From assembly GCA_905198475.1 (NCBI GenBank), contig CAJKCQ010000020.1, forward strand, positions 1 through 32,697: DNA of 32,697 nucleotides, in the 5' to 3' direction. Both the position numbers and the translations under genes were made by a program. The DNA is from an uncultured Sutterella sp. Its GTDB lineage: Bacteria; Pseudomonadota; Gammaproteobacteria; Burkholderiales; Burkholderiaceae_F. Positions 13,900 to 22,531 of the stretch are shown here, piece after piece; within the stretch, counting starts at the first letter, position 1, and every line of letters starts with the position of its first letter. The notes beneath the pieces were generated by a model, which made no database searches, had not been told where the DNA came from, and saw only the letters and a list, made by a program, of their open reading frames with translations.

Positions 13900-15957
13900 A
13901 TGACTCAGCGCAAACTCTTCGTGACCACGGCGCTCCCCTATGCCAACGGCGCCTTCCACATGGGTCACATCATGGAATACATCCAGGCCGACATCTGGGT
14001 TCGTCATGAACGGATGTGCGGCAACATCGTGCACTTCGTCGGCGCCGACGACGTGCACGGCGCGCCGATCATGATTGCCGCCCAGAAGCGCGGCCTCACC
14101 CCGCAGGCCTTCGTCGCCGAGATCGCCGCGGGCCGCAAGCAGTACCTCGACGGCTTCCACATCAGCCACGACTACTGGGGCTCGACCGACTCCCCGGAGA
14201 ACCACGAGCTCTCGCAGGACATCTACCGCCGCCTCAAGGCCGCCGGCCTCATCTACACGAAGGAGGTCGAACAGTTCTACGACACCGTGAAGGGCATGTT
14301 CCTCGCGGACCGCTTCATCAAGGGCACCTGCCCGCGCTGCGGCGCCCCGGACCAGTACGGCGACAACTGCGAGAAGTGCTCCGCGGTCTACTCACCCACC
14401 GAGGTGATCAATCCCTATTCGACCCTCTCGGGCTCGCGCCCGGAGCTGCGCTCATCCACCCACTACTTCTTCAAGCTCTCCGACCCGCAGTGCGTCGAAT
14501 TCCTGCGTGAATGGACGCGCGGCAACGGCCGCGACGGCCGTCCCTCCGTGCAGGAGGAGGTCCTCGCGAAGGACAACGAGTGGCTGGGCGCCGACGGCCA
14601 CCTCACGGACTGGGACATCTCGCGCGACGCGCCCTACTTCGGCATCGCCATCCCCGACGCCCCGGGCAAGTACTTCTACGTGTGGCTCGACGCCCCGGTC
14701 GGGTACCTCGCCGCGCTCAAGGCCTACGCCGAAAAGAAGGGCTTCGACTTCGAGGGCATCCTCTCGGATCCCGAGACCGAGCAGATCCACTTCATCGGCA
14801 AGGACATCATCTACTTCCACACGCTCTTCTGGCCGGCCATGCTGAAGTTCTCGGGCAAGCCCTACCGCACGCCCGACCACATCAACGCCCACGGCTTCAT
14901 GACCGTCAACGGCGAGAAGATGAGCAAGAGCCGCGGCACGGGCATCTCGCCCCTCGAGTACCTTGAGCTCGGCATGAACGCCGAGTGGCTGCGCTACTAC
15001 CTCGCCGCGAAGATGAACTCCCGCGTCGAGGACGTGGACTTCACGAAGCTCGACTTCGCGCAGCGCGTCAACTCCGACCTGATCGGCAAGTACGTCAACA
15101 TCGCCTCGCGCGCCGCGGGCTTCATCGTCAAGCGCTTCGAGGGCCGCGTGCTCGACGCAGCAATGGCCGATCCGCTCGTCGCGACCCTCATGAGCCGCGT
15201 GCCGGAGGTGAGCGCCCTCTATGAAACGCGCGAATTCGCCCGCGCCACCCGCCTCGTGATGGAGCTCGCCGACCTCGTCAACGAATTCGTCGACGAGAAG
15301 AAGCCCTGGGAGCTCGCGAAGAAGCCCGAATGCGCCGAAGAGCTCCACCGCGTGAGCTCCGTCGCCCTCGAGTGCTTCCGTCTCCTGACGCTCTGCCTCA
15401 AGCCGGTTCTGCCCGCCACGGCCGAGCGCGTCGAGAACTTCCTCTCGATCCGTCCGCTCGTCTGGGCGAGCGCGTCCGAACACCTCTCGAGCGCGAACCC
15501 GATCAAGCCCTACCAGCACCTGATGCAGCGCGTGGACATGGAGAAGCAGCTCAACCGCCTCATCCCCGAGCACGCGCCCGAGCCCGAACCCAAGGTTCCG
15601 GGCGGCGAGCCCGTCGCCCCCGAGGTGACGATCGACGACTTCTCGAAGATCGACCTGCGCGTCGCGAAGATCGTCAAGTGCGAGGAGGTCGAAGGCTCCA
15701 CGAAGCTCCTGCGCCTCACGCTCGACCTCGGCGAAGGCCGCACCCGCAACGTCTTCTCGGGCATCAAGGGCGCCTACCAGCCCGCCGACCTCGAGGGGCG
15801 CCTCACGGTGGTGATCGCCAACCTCGCGCCGCGCAAGATGCGCTTCGGCGTCTCCGAGGGCATGGTGCTCGCGGCTTCGGACGCCGAGGACAAGTCCCTC
15901 GGGCTCTTCCTCCTCTCGCCCGACTCGGGCGCCCAGCCGGGCATGCGCATCCATTAA
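13900..15957 (+). CDS. metG: Methionyl-tRNA synthetase
   Basis: Cytosolic class I synthetase charging tRNA-Met. The 685 residues match the long homodimeric form. The HIGH motif appears as FHMGH (19-23), the zinc knuckle has Cys144, Cys147, Cys157 and Cys160, KMSKS lies at 340-344, and the anticodon-binding helical region runs about 390-550. A C-terminal EMAPII/Trbp111-like tRNA-binding and dimerisation domain follows (about 585-685; IDDFSKIDLRVAKIV). A Pro/Glu-rich linker (near 555-570) joins the parts. The frame is open upstream but the ATG at 13900 gives the standard start (MTQRKLFVTTALPYANG), with only a weak AAAGA in front. Two hairpins, one a perfect terminator, follow. Confidence 0.97.
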   Translation: MTQRKLFVTTALPYANGAFHMGHIMEYIQADIWVRHERMCGNIVHFVGADDVHGAPIMIAAQKRGLTPQAFVAEIAAGRKQYLDGFHISHDYWGSTDSPENHELSQDIYRRLKAAGLIYTKEVEQFYDTVKGMFLADRFIKGTCPRCGAPDQYGDNCEKCSAVYSPTEVINPYSTLSGSRPELRSSTHYFFKLSDPQCVEFLREWTRGNGRDGRPSVQEEVLAKDNEWLGADGHLTDWDISRDAPYFGIAIPDAPGKYFYVWLDAPVGYLAALKAYAEKKGFDFEGILSDPETEQIHFIGKDIIYFHTLFWPAMLKFSGKPYRTPDHINAHGFMTVNGEKMSKSRGTGISPLEYLELGMNAEWLRYYLAAKMNSRVEDVDFTKLDFAQRVNSDLIGKYVNIASRAAGFIVKRFEGRVLDAAMADPLVATLMSRVPEVSALYETREFARATRLVMELADLVNEFVDEKKPWELAKKPECAEELHRVSSVALECFRLLTLCLKPVLPATAERVENFLSIRPLVWASASEHLSSANPIKPYQHLMQRVDMEKQLNRLIPEHAPEPEPKVPGGEPVAPEVTIDDFSKIDLRVAKIVKCEEVEGSTKLLRLTLDLGEGRTRNVFSGIKGAYQPADLEGRLTVVIANLAPRKMRFGVSEGMVLAASDAEDKSLGLFLLSPDSGAQPGMRIH

Positions 15958-15971
15958 GGATTAACCCTTAC

Positions 15972-15996
15972 GCGGCTTCCACATTGGTGCCGCTTT
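15972..15996 (+). terminator. First hairpin after metG
   Basis: GCGGC (15972-15976) pairs with GCCGC (15989-15993), followed by TTT. This weaker structure stands in tandem with the strong terminator just downstream. Confidence 0.45.
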
Positions 15997-16010
15997 GAGC
16001 CAGCGCAATG

Positions 16011-16038
16011 AGGCGCGGTCGAAAGACCGCGCCTTTTT
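16011..16038 (+). terminator. Strong terminator of metG
   Basis: AGGCGCGGTC (16011-16020), GAAA tetraloop, GACCGCGCCT (16025-16034), then a T-run to 16038. This is a perfect 10-bp stem, and it separates metG from the SulP gene. Confidence 0.95.
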
Positions 16039-16090
16039 CCTTAAACTATCGGCCCTTTCCGTTTTCTCCACCCTCCGTCTCTCTCTCAAA

Positions 16091-17950
16091 ATGCGTCTCT
16101 TCCAGCAGGCAGGAGAAATCCTGCATCACCTGCCGCTTGCACACTTCAATCCGGTGCTTCTTGACGCGGTGAAGGGCTACAACCGCCACATGCTCACCCG
16201 CGACGTCTCCGCGGGCCTCACCGTCGGCATGGTCGCGCTTCCGCTCGCCATGGCCTTCGGCATCGCCTCGGGCGTGCCGCCCGAAGCGGGCCTCTACACG
16301 GCGATCATCGCGGGCTTCCTGATCTCGCTCCTCGGCGGCTGCCGCGTGCAGATCGGCGGTCCGGCCGGCGCCTTCGTCGTCATCATCTACGGCATCATCG
16401 CGCAGTACGGCATCTCCAACCTGATGCTCGCGACGATCGGCTCGGGTGTCATCCTCTTCTTCATGGGGCTCTTCAAACTCGGCGGCTTCATCAAGTTCAT
16501 CCCGATTTCGATCGTAATCGGCTTCACGAACGGCATCGCGGTGATGATCGGCCTGCAGCAGGTGAAGGACTTCTTCGGTCTCTCGATCGCGAAGATGCCG
16601 GCGGACTTCTTCTCGATGATCCGCACGATCATCGAGCACTTCTCGACCTTCAATCCCTGGGCCTTCGGCATCGCGCTCACGAGCTTTCTGCTGATCTTCT
16701 TCTGGCCCAAGGGCTACTCGATGAACGGCCCGCAGTGGAAGCGCTGGCTTGCGCACCTGCCGGGCACCGTGGTCGTGCTCGTGCTCTCGACGGTCTTCGT
16801 CTCGCTCTTCAACATCCCCGTCGAGACGGTCGGCTCCAAGTTCGGCGGCATCCCGCAGGGCCTGCCCACCTTCCAACTCCCGGACTTCGACTGGCAATCC
16901 GCCAAGCAGCTCTACGGCGCGATGCTCACGCTCGCCGTCCTCGGCTCCATCGAGTCGCTGCTCTGCGCGCGCGTCGCGGACACGATGACCGACGACCGCC
17001 ACGACCCTAATCAGGAGCTGATGGGCCAGGGCATCGCCAACTTCGTCGTTCCGTTCTTCGGCGGCATTCCCGCCACGGGCACGATCGCCCGTACGGTGAC
17101 GAACATCAAGTCGGGCGCCTTCTCGCCCGTCGCCGGCATGGTGCACGCCGTTACGCTGCTCGTCGTGATCCTCGTCGCCGCCCCTCTGGCCGCGAGCATC
17201 CCGCTCTCCGCGCTCGCCGCGATCCTCGTCTTCGTCGCCTGGAACATGGGCAACTGGCGCGAGTTCGTGCGTCTGCGCCGCATGTCGCTCTCCTACAAGG
17301 CGACACTGCTCATCACGTTCTTCCTCACGGTCATCTTCGACCTCACGGTCGCCGTTGAGTTCGGCCTCGTCGTCGCGTGCATCTTCTTCCTGATCCGCAT
17401 GAACAACATCACGGTGGTCGAGCCCGCGACGCTCCCGTTCCACATGCCCGACACGGTCGAGGCGTGGCACATCCGCGGCGCGCTCTTCTTCGGCTCCATC
17501 TCGAAGCTCGAGCACGTCACCGACCCGCACCGCCTGATGGCCGCCGACTCCGCGAAGATCGTGATCCTCGACTTCTCCGACCTCGTCAACATCGACAACT
17601 CGGCGATGGATCAGATCGAGGTCTTCGTGAGGGCGCTCCACCGCCACCACCACGAGCTCATCATTGCTGGCGCCGCGGGCCATCCGCTGCGCCAGCTCGA
17701 GCGCACCGGCATCGCGCAGGCGCTCGGCCCCAACCTCGTGCCCGACATGGAGTTCGCCATGGCGCGCGCCGACCTCGTGCTTGAGGAGCTCGCGCTCGAG
17801 GAGCGCCGGACGGCCGGCGCCCCGGTCGAAGAGCCCGCCCCGGCCGCCGACGTGGAGAAGGTCGAGACGGCCGGCGCCGACGCGCCCGCCGCTCAGGATG
17901 CGCAGGCTCACGGGACACCCGTCCTCACGCAGGAGAAGAAGCCCGACTAA
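16091..17950 (+). CDS. SulP-family anion transporter with C-terminal STAS domain
   Basis: An inner-membrane permease of 619 residues. Many hydrophobic helices lie between about 38 and 440. The family hallmark is at 40-75 (SAGLTVGMVALPLAMAFGIA, then SGVPPEAGLYTAIIAG), and GGPAGAF (89-95) belongs to the substrate-binding region. A STAS domain follows (about 455-565; AKIVILDFSDLVNIDNSAMD). Relatives carry sulfate, bicarbonate, dicarboxylates or other anions; sequence alone does not tell which. The last 50 residues are an Ala/Pro/Glu-rich, probably disordered tail. I chose the ATG at 16091. The frame is open to 15995, but that region holds metG's terminator. The gene stands alone and converges on scpA. 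Confidence 0.9.
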   Translation: MRLFQQAGEILHHLPLAHFNPVLLDAVKGYNRHMLTRDVSAGLTVGMVALPLAMAFGIASGVPPEAGLYTAIIAGFLISLLGGCRVQIGGPAGAFVVIIYGIIAQYGISNLMLATIGSGVILFFMGLFKLGGFIKFIPISIVIGFTNGIAVMIGLQQVKDFFGLSIAKMPADFFSMIRTIIEHFSTFNPWAFGIALTSFLLIFFWPKGYSMNGPQWKRWLAHLPGTVVVLVLSTVFVSLFNIPVETVGSKFGGIPQGLPTFQLPDFDWQSAKQLYGAMLTLAVLGSIESLLCARVADTMTDDRHDPNQELMGQGIANFVVPFFGGIPATGTIARTVTNIKSGAFSPVAGMVHAVTLLVVILVAAPLAASIPLSALAAILVFVAWNMGNWREFVRLRRMSLSYKATLLITFFLTVIFDLTVAVEFGLVVACIFFLIRMNNITVVEPATLPFHMPDTVEAWHIRGALFFGSISKLEHVTDPHRLMAADSAKIVILDFSDLVNIDNSAMDQIEVFVRALHRHHHELIIAGAAGHPLRQLERTGIAQALGPNLVPDMEFAMARADLVLEELALEERRTAGAPVEEPAPAADVEKVETAGADAPAAQDAQAHGTPVLTQEKKPD

Positions 17951-17964
17951 CCGCGGCTTCGAAA

Positions 17965-17983
17965 GGCGCCCCCGCGGGGCGCC
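17965..17983. terminator. Compact hairpin after the SulP gene
   Basis: GGCGCCCC (17965-17972), loop CGC, GGGGCGCC (17976-17983): a perfect 8-bp stem without a T-run, in tandem with the next terminator. Confidence 0.5.
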
Positions 17984-17995
17984 CGTCCTCCGCAG

Positions 17996-18028
17996 AAGGC
18001 CGTACCGGATCGCTCCGGAGCGGCCTTT
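17996..18028. terminator. Terminator between the SulP gene and scpA
   Basis: AAGGCCG (17996-18002) pairs with CGGCCTT (18021-18027), and inside it CCGGA pairs with TCCGG around TCGC. TTTT follows on the plus strand; on the minus strand the flank is poorer. Confidence 0.85.
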
Positions 18029-18049
18029 TCTTCATTCCGGGTGGCGGCG

Positions 18050-19042
18050 CTAGAAGAGCTCCCCCTGGGAGCCCGGAACCGCGCGTCCTTCGAAGAATTC
18101 CCTCCACTCGGCGTCGATCTCCTCGACCGTGCGTTCGCGCACTTGGCCGCCTGCGCCCGCGTCGGCAAAGAGCGCCGAGTGCTCCGGGCGGATGTAGACC
18201 GCCCCGTAGGGTTCGGCCTGCGTGAGGTTCACGAGGAAGTGCTTGCCGAGCTCGAGGACGGCGAGGAGCCACACCGCGATCTGCTGCCGGTCGGCGCCGG
18301 GCTCGTAGAGGTCGGTGAGACGAATGAAGTCCTTGCCCTGGAGCGCGCGGAGCACTTCGGTCATGTGCTCGCGCACGGAGAGCTCCTCGCGGCTCACCCG
18401 GTGATGGGCCGAAAAGGCGAGGAGCGCCTCGACGGCCTCCCAGGCGAGCGCGAGCTCGGAGGCCGTAATCATCGGAAGGAGGCGCTCTCCCTCCCCGTCC
18501 TCCGGGACGGGACGCGCGGTGAGAAAGTCCCGCCCGAGCCGCGGCAAGGCGTCGAGCGTCTTTGCCGCGGCGCGCATGCGCTCGTACTCCTGCAGCCGCC
18601 GCATGAGTTCGGCGCGCGGGTCCTCGACCTCCTCGCCCGTCAAGGCGTCGGGGCGCTTCGGGAGAAGCATCCGGCTCTTGATCGACATGAGGGTCGCGGC
18701 CATCACGAGGTACGCGCTCGCGAGCTCGAGGTTCGTGCGCCGGATGAGCTCGACGTAGGCCATGTATTGCTCGGTGAGGACCGCCATCGGGATGTCCATC
18801 ACATCGAACTTCTGGCTGCGGATGAGCCAGAGGAGCAGGTCGAGCGGGCCTTCAAAGCGCTCGAGAACCACTTCGAGGGCGTCGGGTGGAATGTAGAGCC
18901 CGGGGGGAATGTCGGTGAGGGGCTCGCCGTAGAGGCGTGCGACGACGTGCGCCTTCGGGGTCCCGGAGGACTCGCCCGATGCGCTCGATCGCGCGGCTTC
19001 GGATGCGCCGGCCGCCGGATTTGAAGGCACTTCTTTCGACAT
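18050..19042 (-). CDS. scpA: Segregation and condensation protein A
   Basis: ScpA is the kleisin subunit that, with ScpB, bridges SMC dimers in chromosome condensation. The 330-residue protein has the N-terminal landmark FEGPLDLLLWLIRSQKFDVM (63-82), LMSIKSRMLLP (118-128), an acidic variable centre (133-190), and the C-terminal winged-helix region (about 215-285). The first 30 residues are Ser/Ala-rich and not conserved. The ATG at 19042 lies only 14 bases after a strong hairpin that appears to terminate the malic enzyme transcript, and it has no Shine-Dalgarno sequence. A later start cannot be excluded because conservation begins near residue 45. No scpB lies in this window. Confidence 0.9.
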   Translation of the reverse strand: MSKEVPSNPAAGASEAARSSASGESSGTPKAHVVARLYGEPLTDIPPGLYIPPDALEVVLERFEGPLDLLLWLIRSQKFDVMDIPMAVLTEQYMAYVELIRRTNLELASAYLVMAATLMSIKSRMLLPKRPDALTGEEVEDPRAELMRRLQEYERMRAAAKTLDALPRLGRDFLTARPVPEDGEGERLLPMITASELALAWEAVEALLAFSAHHRVSREELSVREHMTEVLRALQGKDFIRLTDLYEPGADRQQIAVWLLAVLELGKHFLVNLTQAEPYGAVYIRPEHSALFADAGAGGQVRERTVEEIDAEWREFFEGRAVPGSQGELF

Positions 19043-19048
19043 GGCCGG

Positions 19049-19114
19049 AATAATAAGGGCCCCCGGCGCCGCGCGCCTCCCTGTGGAAAGGGAAACGCGC
19101 GCCGCCGGGGGCCC
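19049..19114 (-). terminator. Terminator of the malic enzyme gene, directly before scpA
   Basis: GGGCCCCCGGCG (19057-19068) pairs perfectly over 12 bp with CGCCGGGGGCCC (19103-19114), and CGCGCG/CGCGCG pairs inside. On the minus strand the stem is followed by TTATTATT (19056-19049), then by the scpA ATG. Confidence 0.75.
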
Positions 19115-19168
19115 CCAGGGGTTCATCATCCGGCCGTCTGCATCAGAGCGGCCGGACGGGTCCGCGCA

Positions 19169-20788
19169 TTACGGACGATACATGAACTCCTCAACGGCCT
19201 TCTCAAGGTCGGCCGGACGTTCGTTGCCGGCGAGGTTGTGGTCGTAGGCGTAGGCCGCGACCGCAGCGCCGATCTTAACGGACACCGGAAGGATGTCGGA
19301 GAGGGGCGGATAGAGCGATCCCTGGGCGAGGTCCTCTTCGCTCACGAGCTCGGCGAGCTTCTTCGCGGCGACGAGGAACATGCCGTCAGGCATCCACTTT
19401 GCGCGGGCGAAGACGGCGCCGAGGCCGAGGGCCGGGAACACGTAGCTGTTGTTGCCCTGGCGCGGCACGAAGGTCTTGCCTTCGTAGACGACCGGGTCGA
19501 ACGGCGAGCCGGAGGCGAAGAGCGCCTTGCCCTTCGTGATCGTGTAGGCCTCTTCGGCGGTGCACTCGGCACGCGACGTCGGGTTCGAGAGCGCGAAGAT
19601 GATCGGACGCTCGTTGAGCTTGGCCATCTCCTCGAGGACTTCCTTCGTGAAGGTCTTCGGGGTGGCGGCCACGCCGATGATCGCGGTCGGCTTGTACTGC
19701 TTGATCGCTTCGAGGAAGCAGTTCGTGTCGGCCATGTCGTGGGCGTAGGGCTTCTTGTGGGCGGCGAGGCCTTCGAAGCGGTTCTTCGTCACGAGGCCCT
19801 TCGAGTCGAAGAGGGCGCAGTGCTTGATCGCTTCTTCGCGGTCAACGCCTTCGGAGACGATGGCGTCGACGAGCAGGTTGGCGATGCCGGTGGCGGCTTC
19901 ACCGGCGCCGAAGAAGAGGAAGCGCTGATCGGTGATCGACTCCTTCTTGATGCGCATGGCGCTGTACATGCCGGTCACGGCCACGGAGGCGGTGCCCTGG
20001 ATGTCGTCGTTGAAGCAGAGGATCTTGTCCTGATAGTGCTCAAGCAGACGGAAGGCGTTCTGGTTGCCGAAGTCTTCGAACTGGATCAGGACGTTCGGCC
20101 AGCGGCGGCGGGCCTCGGTGATGAACTCGGCGACGAGGGCGTCGTACTCGGGACCGCGGGTGCGGGGCTTGCGCAGACCCAGGTAGAGCGGATCGTCAAG
20201 GTATTCCTGGCGGTTCGTGCCGACGTCGAGGACGACCGGGAGGGTCTTGGCGGGATTGATGCCGGCGCAGGCGGTGTAGAGCGCGAGCTTGCCGATAGGA
20301 ATGCCCATGCCGTTGATGCCCTGGTCGCCGAGGCCGAGGATGCGTTCACCGTCGGTGACGACGATGACGTCCACTTCCTTGTTCGGGGCGCGTTCAATCA
20401 CGTCGCGGACGTGGCCGGCGTGCTGGTAGGAGATGAAAAGGCCGCGCGGATAGCGGAAGATGTGGCTGAAGCGCTGGCAGTACTCGCCGACGGTCGGGGT
20501 GTAGACGATCGGCATGTATTCGTCGATGTAGCGCGTGAGCAGACGGAAGTAGAGGTCTTCGTCGGTCGCACGGAGGCTGTCGAGAACGAGCGCCTTGTCG
20601 ATCGGCTTCTCAAAGCGGTTGAGAATCTCGCGCATGCGCTCGACCTGCTGGTCGTCGGTGGAGACGGCGGTCGGAAGCAGACCGCTCAGACCGAGCTCCT
20701 CGCGCTCCGTTTCCGTGAAGGCCGCGCCCTTGTTCGTGAGCGGGCAGTGGAAAGCGGCAGCGCCGACATGCTTGCAGCATTGGGTCAT
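19169..20788 (-). CDS. maeA: Malic enzyme, NAD-dependent type (oxaloacetate-decarboxylating)
   Basis: The enzyme oxidatively decarboxylates malate to pyruvate in the cytosol. The 539-residue form without a phosphotransacetylase domain is the MaeA/eukaryote-like type. Seen: YTPTVGEYCQRFSHIFR with catalytic Tyr96 (96-112), GDQGINGMGIPIGKLALYTA with catalytic Lys167 (154-173), the metal ligands EDF (237-239) and NDDIQGTA (260-267), and the dinucleotide fold FGAGEAATGIANL (293-305). The cofactor call (NAD) is from family resemblance and not certain. The ATG at 20788 has an excellent GGAGGT 8 bases upstream. A leader hairpin stands next to that site, and a candidate promoter lies at 20890-20917. 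Confidence 0.92.
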   Translation of the reverse strand: MTQCCKHVGAAAFHCPLTNKGAAFTETEREELGLSGLLPTAVSTDDQQVERMREILNRFEKPIDKALVLDSLRATDEDLYFRLLTRYIDEYMPIVYTPTVGEYCQRFSHIFRYPRGLFISYQHAGHVRDVIERAPNKEVDVIVVTDGERILGLGDQGINGMGIPIGKLALYTACAGINPAKTLPVVLDVGTNRQEYLDDPLYLGLRKPRTRGPEYDALVAEFITEARRRWPNVLIQFEDFGNQNAFRLLEHYQDKILCFNDDIQGTASVAVTGMYSAMRIKKESITDQRFLFFGAGEAATGIANLLVDAIVSEGVDREEAIKHCALFDSKGLVTKNRFEGLAAHKKPYAHDMADTNCFLEAIKQYKPTAIIGVAATPKTFTKEVLEEMAKLNERPIIFALSNPTSRAECTAEEAYTITKGKALFASGSPFDPVVYEGKTFVPRQGNNSYVFPALGLGAVFARAKWMPDGMFLVAAKKLAELVSEEDLAQGSLYPPLSDILPVSVKIGAAVAAYAYDHNLAGNERPADLEKAVEEFMYRP

Positions 20789-21092
20789 TTGTGAACACCT
20801 CCAGTATTCCCGTCTACTGGTCCAGACGGAATCAACTTCGTGGTTTGATCAGCCTCGGCGCCCGGATGGAGGGAAGCACCTCGGCCTCTTATAGTATCCG
20901 CAGTCATCTGATTATGAATGACCGCTTCAAAAACGCATTCGTCAAAAAGTATTTCCGAGGCCGTGGCCTTTGCTTCCCCTTTGACTCGCTCTATGTGCTC
21001 CATTCTACTTAGGGGCACTCTATTGGTGGGAATCACCCACTCCACAGACGGAAGGGGAATCCCTGACGCAATGCACTAAATGATGGGGTCAT
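20789..21092 (-). promoter_or_regulatory. Intergenic region cpoB-maeA (304 bp) with leader hairpin and promoter
   Basis: No gene is supported. The region is richer in A+T than its surroundings. On the minus strand TTCATA (20917-20912) and TACTAT (20895-20890), 16 bp apart, form a plausible maeA promoter with a start near 20883. Nearer the gene, a leader hairpin (20806-20832) precedes the GGAGGT. Around the end of cpoB, TAAATGA/TCATTTA (21077-21083 with 21089-21095) could be a weak terminator without a T-run. Confidence 0.5.
20806..20832 (-). other. Leader hairpin next to the maeA ribosome-binding site
   Basis: On the minus strand ATTCCGTCT pairs with AGACGGGAAT (one bulged base) around an 8-base loop. 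The stem ends 3 bases from the GGAGGT at 20802-20797. Confidence 0.5.
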
Positions 21093-21842
21093 TTACTTAT
21101 TTGGAGTTAATACTTTCAGCCTGGCCCTAGCGTCCTTAGCTACCTCGCTCTCCGGATAGGTGCGGATAATTTTGTTGAGGGTGTTTCGGGCGGCCGTCAC
21201 GCTGCCGCTCGCGGCCTGCGACGAGGCGACGAGCATCATGGCGTCGGGCGCGCGCGAAGACTTCGGATAGTCCTTGAGGAGCTGATTCTGAGATGCAATC
21301 GCCGTCTTATAGTGCTCGGCTCCGAAGGCGCTCGTGCCCCACCAGAAGAGCGCGTCGGCGCGGTAGGGCGACTTGGGGTAGCCGGCACAGAATTCCTTGA
21401 AGCTCTTTTCGGCGGCGAGGAACTTCCCTTCCTGGAGTTGGGCGACCGCCGCGTCGAAGGCCTTCTTTTCCTCGGGCGCGACCTGCACGGACTGGCCGTC
21501 CACCACGACCGTCTGCGGCTCGAAGACGCCGATGCGCTTGTCGATCGACTCGTAGAGCGTGCGGGCGCTGCGCTTCTCGACGGCGAGTGCGTTGGAGAGC
21601 TCCTCGACCTTGCCCGTGAGCTGACGGTTGCGCTCCTTGAGGGCGTTGATTTCATCGGCGAGCTGCACCTGCGTATTGCGGCCGACGTCCACGTCGTTCT
21701 GCAGCTGCTTGACGGTTTCGCGCAGCTCGAGGATGGCGCGGCGTGCATCGTCGTCGGCGAAGGCGAAGGCGGAGCCCGCGATCGAGAGCGCCGCGGCCGC
21801 CGTCACGAGGCGCGCGCCGAGGGGAGAGAGGGAAAGGGACAT
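21093..21842 (-). CDS. cpoB: Tol-Pal system protein CpoB (YbgF)
   Basis: A periplasmic partner of TolA and PBP1b that coordinates outer-membrane constriction with septal peptidoglycan synthesis in E. coli. The 249-residue protein has a Sec signal peptide (about 1-29, ending AFAFA), a coiled coil that forms trimers in the family (about 33-100; heptad-rich LRETVKQLQNDVDVGR), a short linker, and TPR repeats (about 125-247). The ATG at 21842 has GAGG 8 bases upstream. It is the last gene of tolB-pal-cpoB. A terminator-like hairpin between pal and cpoB may reduce its expression. Confidence 0.92.
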   Translation of the reverse strand: MSLSLSPLGARLVTAAAALSIAGSAFAFADDDARRAILELRETVKQLQNDVDVGRNTQVQLADEINALKERNRQLTGKVEELSNALAVEKRSARTLYESIDKRIGVFEPQTVVVDGQSVQVAPEEKKAFDAAVAQLQEGKFLAAEKSFKEFCAGYPKSPYRADALFWWGTSAFGAEHYKTAIASQNQLLKDYPKSSRAPDAMMLVASSQAASGSVTAARNTLNKIIRTYPESEVAKDARARLKVLTPNK

Positions 21843-21854
21843 GACTGGACCTCA

Positions 21855-21899
21855 GAAACAAAATCGCCGGCACCCCATCGTCGAATGAGGCTGCCGGCG
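21855..21899 (-). terminator. Attenuator-like hairpin between pal and cpoB
   Basis: On the minus strand CGCCGGCA (21899-21892) pairs with TGCCGGCG (21872-21865) around a 19-base loop, and ATTTTGTTTC follows, ending just before cpoB's ribosome-binding site. An additional GC-rich hairpin lies upstream (about 21908-21940). Confidence 0.55.
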
Positions 21900-21963
21900 G
21901 CGGAAGGGCGCCCCCGGGGCCCGAAGGACCGGGACGCCCCGGCGGTTGGCGCTGAACCGGGCG

Positions 21964-22479
21964 TTACTTCGCCGACGCGGTGCCTTCGGGATAGACGATG
22001 TCGGCGCGGCGGTTCTGAGCCCACGCCTCTTCGGTGTGGCCGGTCGCGACGGGCTTCTCCTTGCCGAAGGAGACCGCCTCGACGCGGTCGGCGGAGACGC
22101 CGAGCAGCTGCATGCGCTGACGCACGGCCTCGGAGCGCTTCTGGCCAAGGGCGAGGTTGTACTCGCGGCCGCCGCGTTCGTCGGTGTTGCCCTGGACGGT
22201 GATCTTCACGTCGGGATGTTCGGCGAGCCACTTCGCGTGCGCCTCGACCACAGCGGCGTACTCGGGCTGGACTTCATAGGAGTCGAAGGCGAAGTAGACC
22301 GAACGGTGCGAAAGCGGGTTCGAGGGATCCGTGAACGGATCCTGGGCAACGGTCGACTTGACCTGATCGCCCGCAAGCGTGCCGTCCTTGGCGCCCTCAT
22401 CGAGCGAAACGGACGAGCAGCCTGAAAGCAGGGCGGCGGCGGCCGCAGCGGCGGCGAGGACCTTCCAACCGAAAGTCAT
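21964..22479 (-). CDS. pal: Peptidoglycan-associated lipoprotein Pal
   Basis: An outer-membrane lipoprotein that grips peptidoglycan and binds TolB. The 171-residue precursor has a signal ending in the lipobox LLSGC with lipidated Cys21, a short tether, then the OmpA-like domain (about 58-166). This contains VYFAFDSYEV, the peptidoglycan-binding GNTDERGGREYNLALGQKRS (97-116) and NRRADIVY. The ATG at 22479 has AAGGAG 10 bases upstream. It lies 52 bp after tolB on the same strand. Confidence 0.95.
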   Translation of the reverse strand: MTFGWKVLAAAAAAAALLSGCSSVSLDEGAKDGTLAGDQVKSTVAQDPFTDPSNPLSHRSVYFAFDSYEVQPEYAAVVEAHAKWLAEHPDVKITVQGNTDERGGREYNLALGQKRSEAVRQRMQLLGVSADRVEAVSFGKEKPVATGHTEEAWAQNRRADIVYPEGTASAK

Positions 22480-22531
22480 GATGATGAAGCTCCTTGAGAG
22501 AAGAAAAACAAAGAATTCGGGGAATGAGGAA

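Noticed and set aside
16046..17911. A 621-codon open frame opposite the SulP gene
   Set aside because: It is an antisense shadow with a charged, repetitive composition (Asp/Glu/Arg/His-rich). The SulP frame is unmistakable.
20785..21045. An 86-codon minus-strand frame upstream of the malic enzyme gene
   Set aside because: It overlaps the maeA ribosome-binding site and start, lacks its own ribosome-binding site, and its sequence looks random. The region is better explained as promoter and leader.
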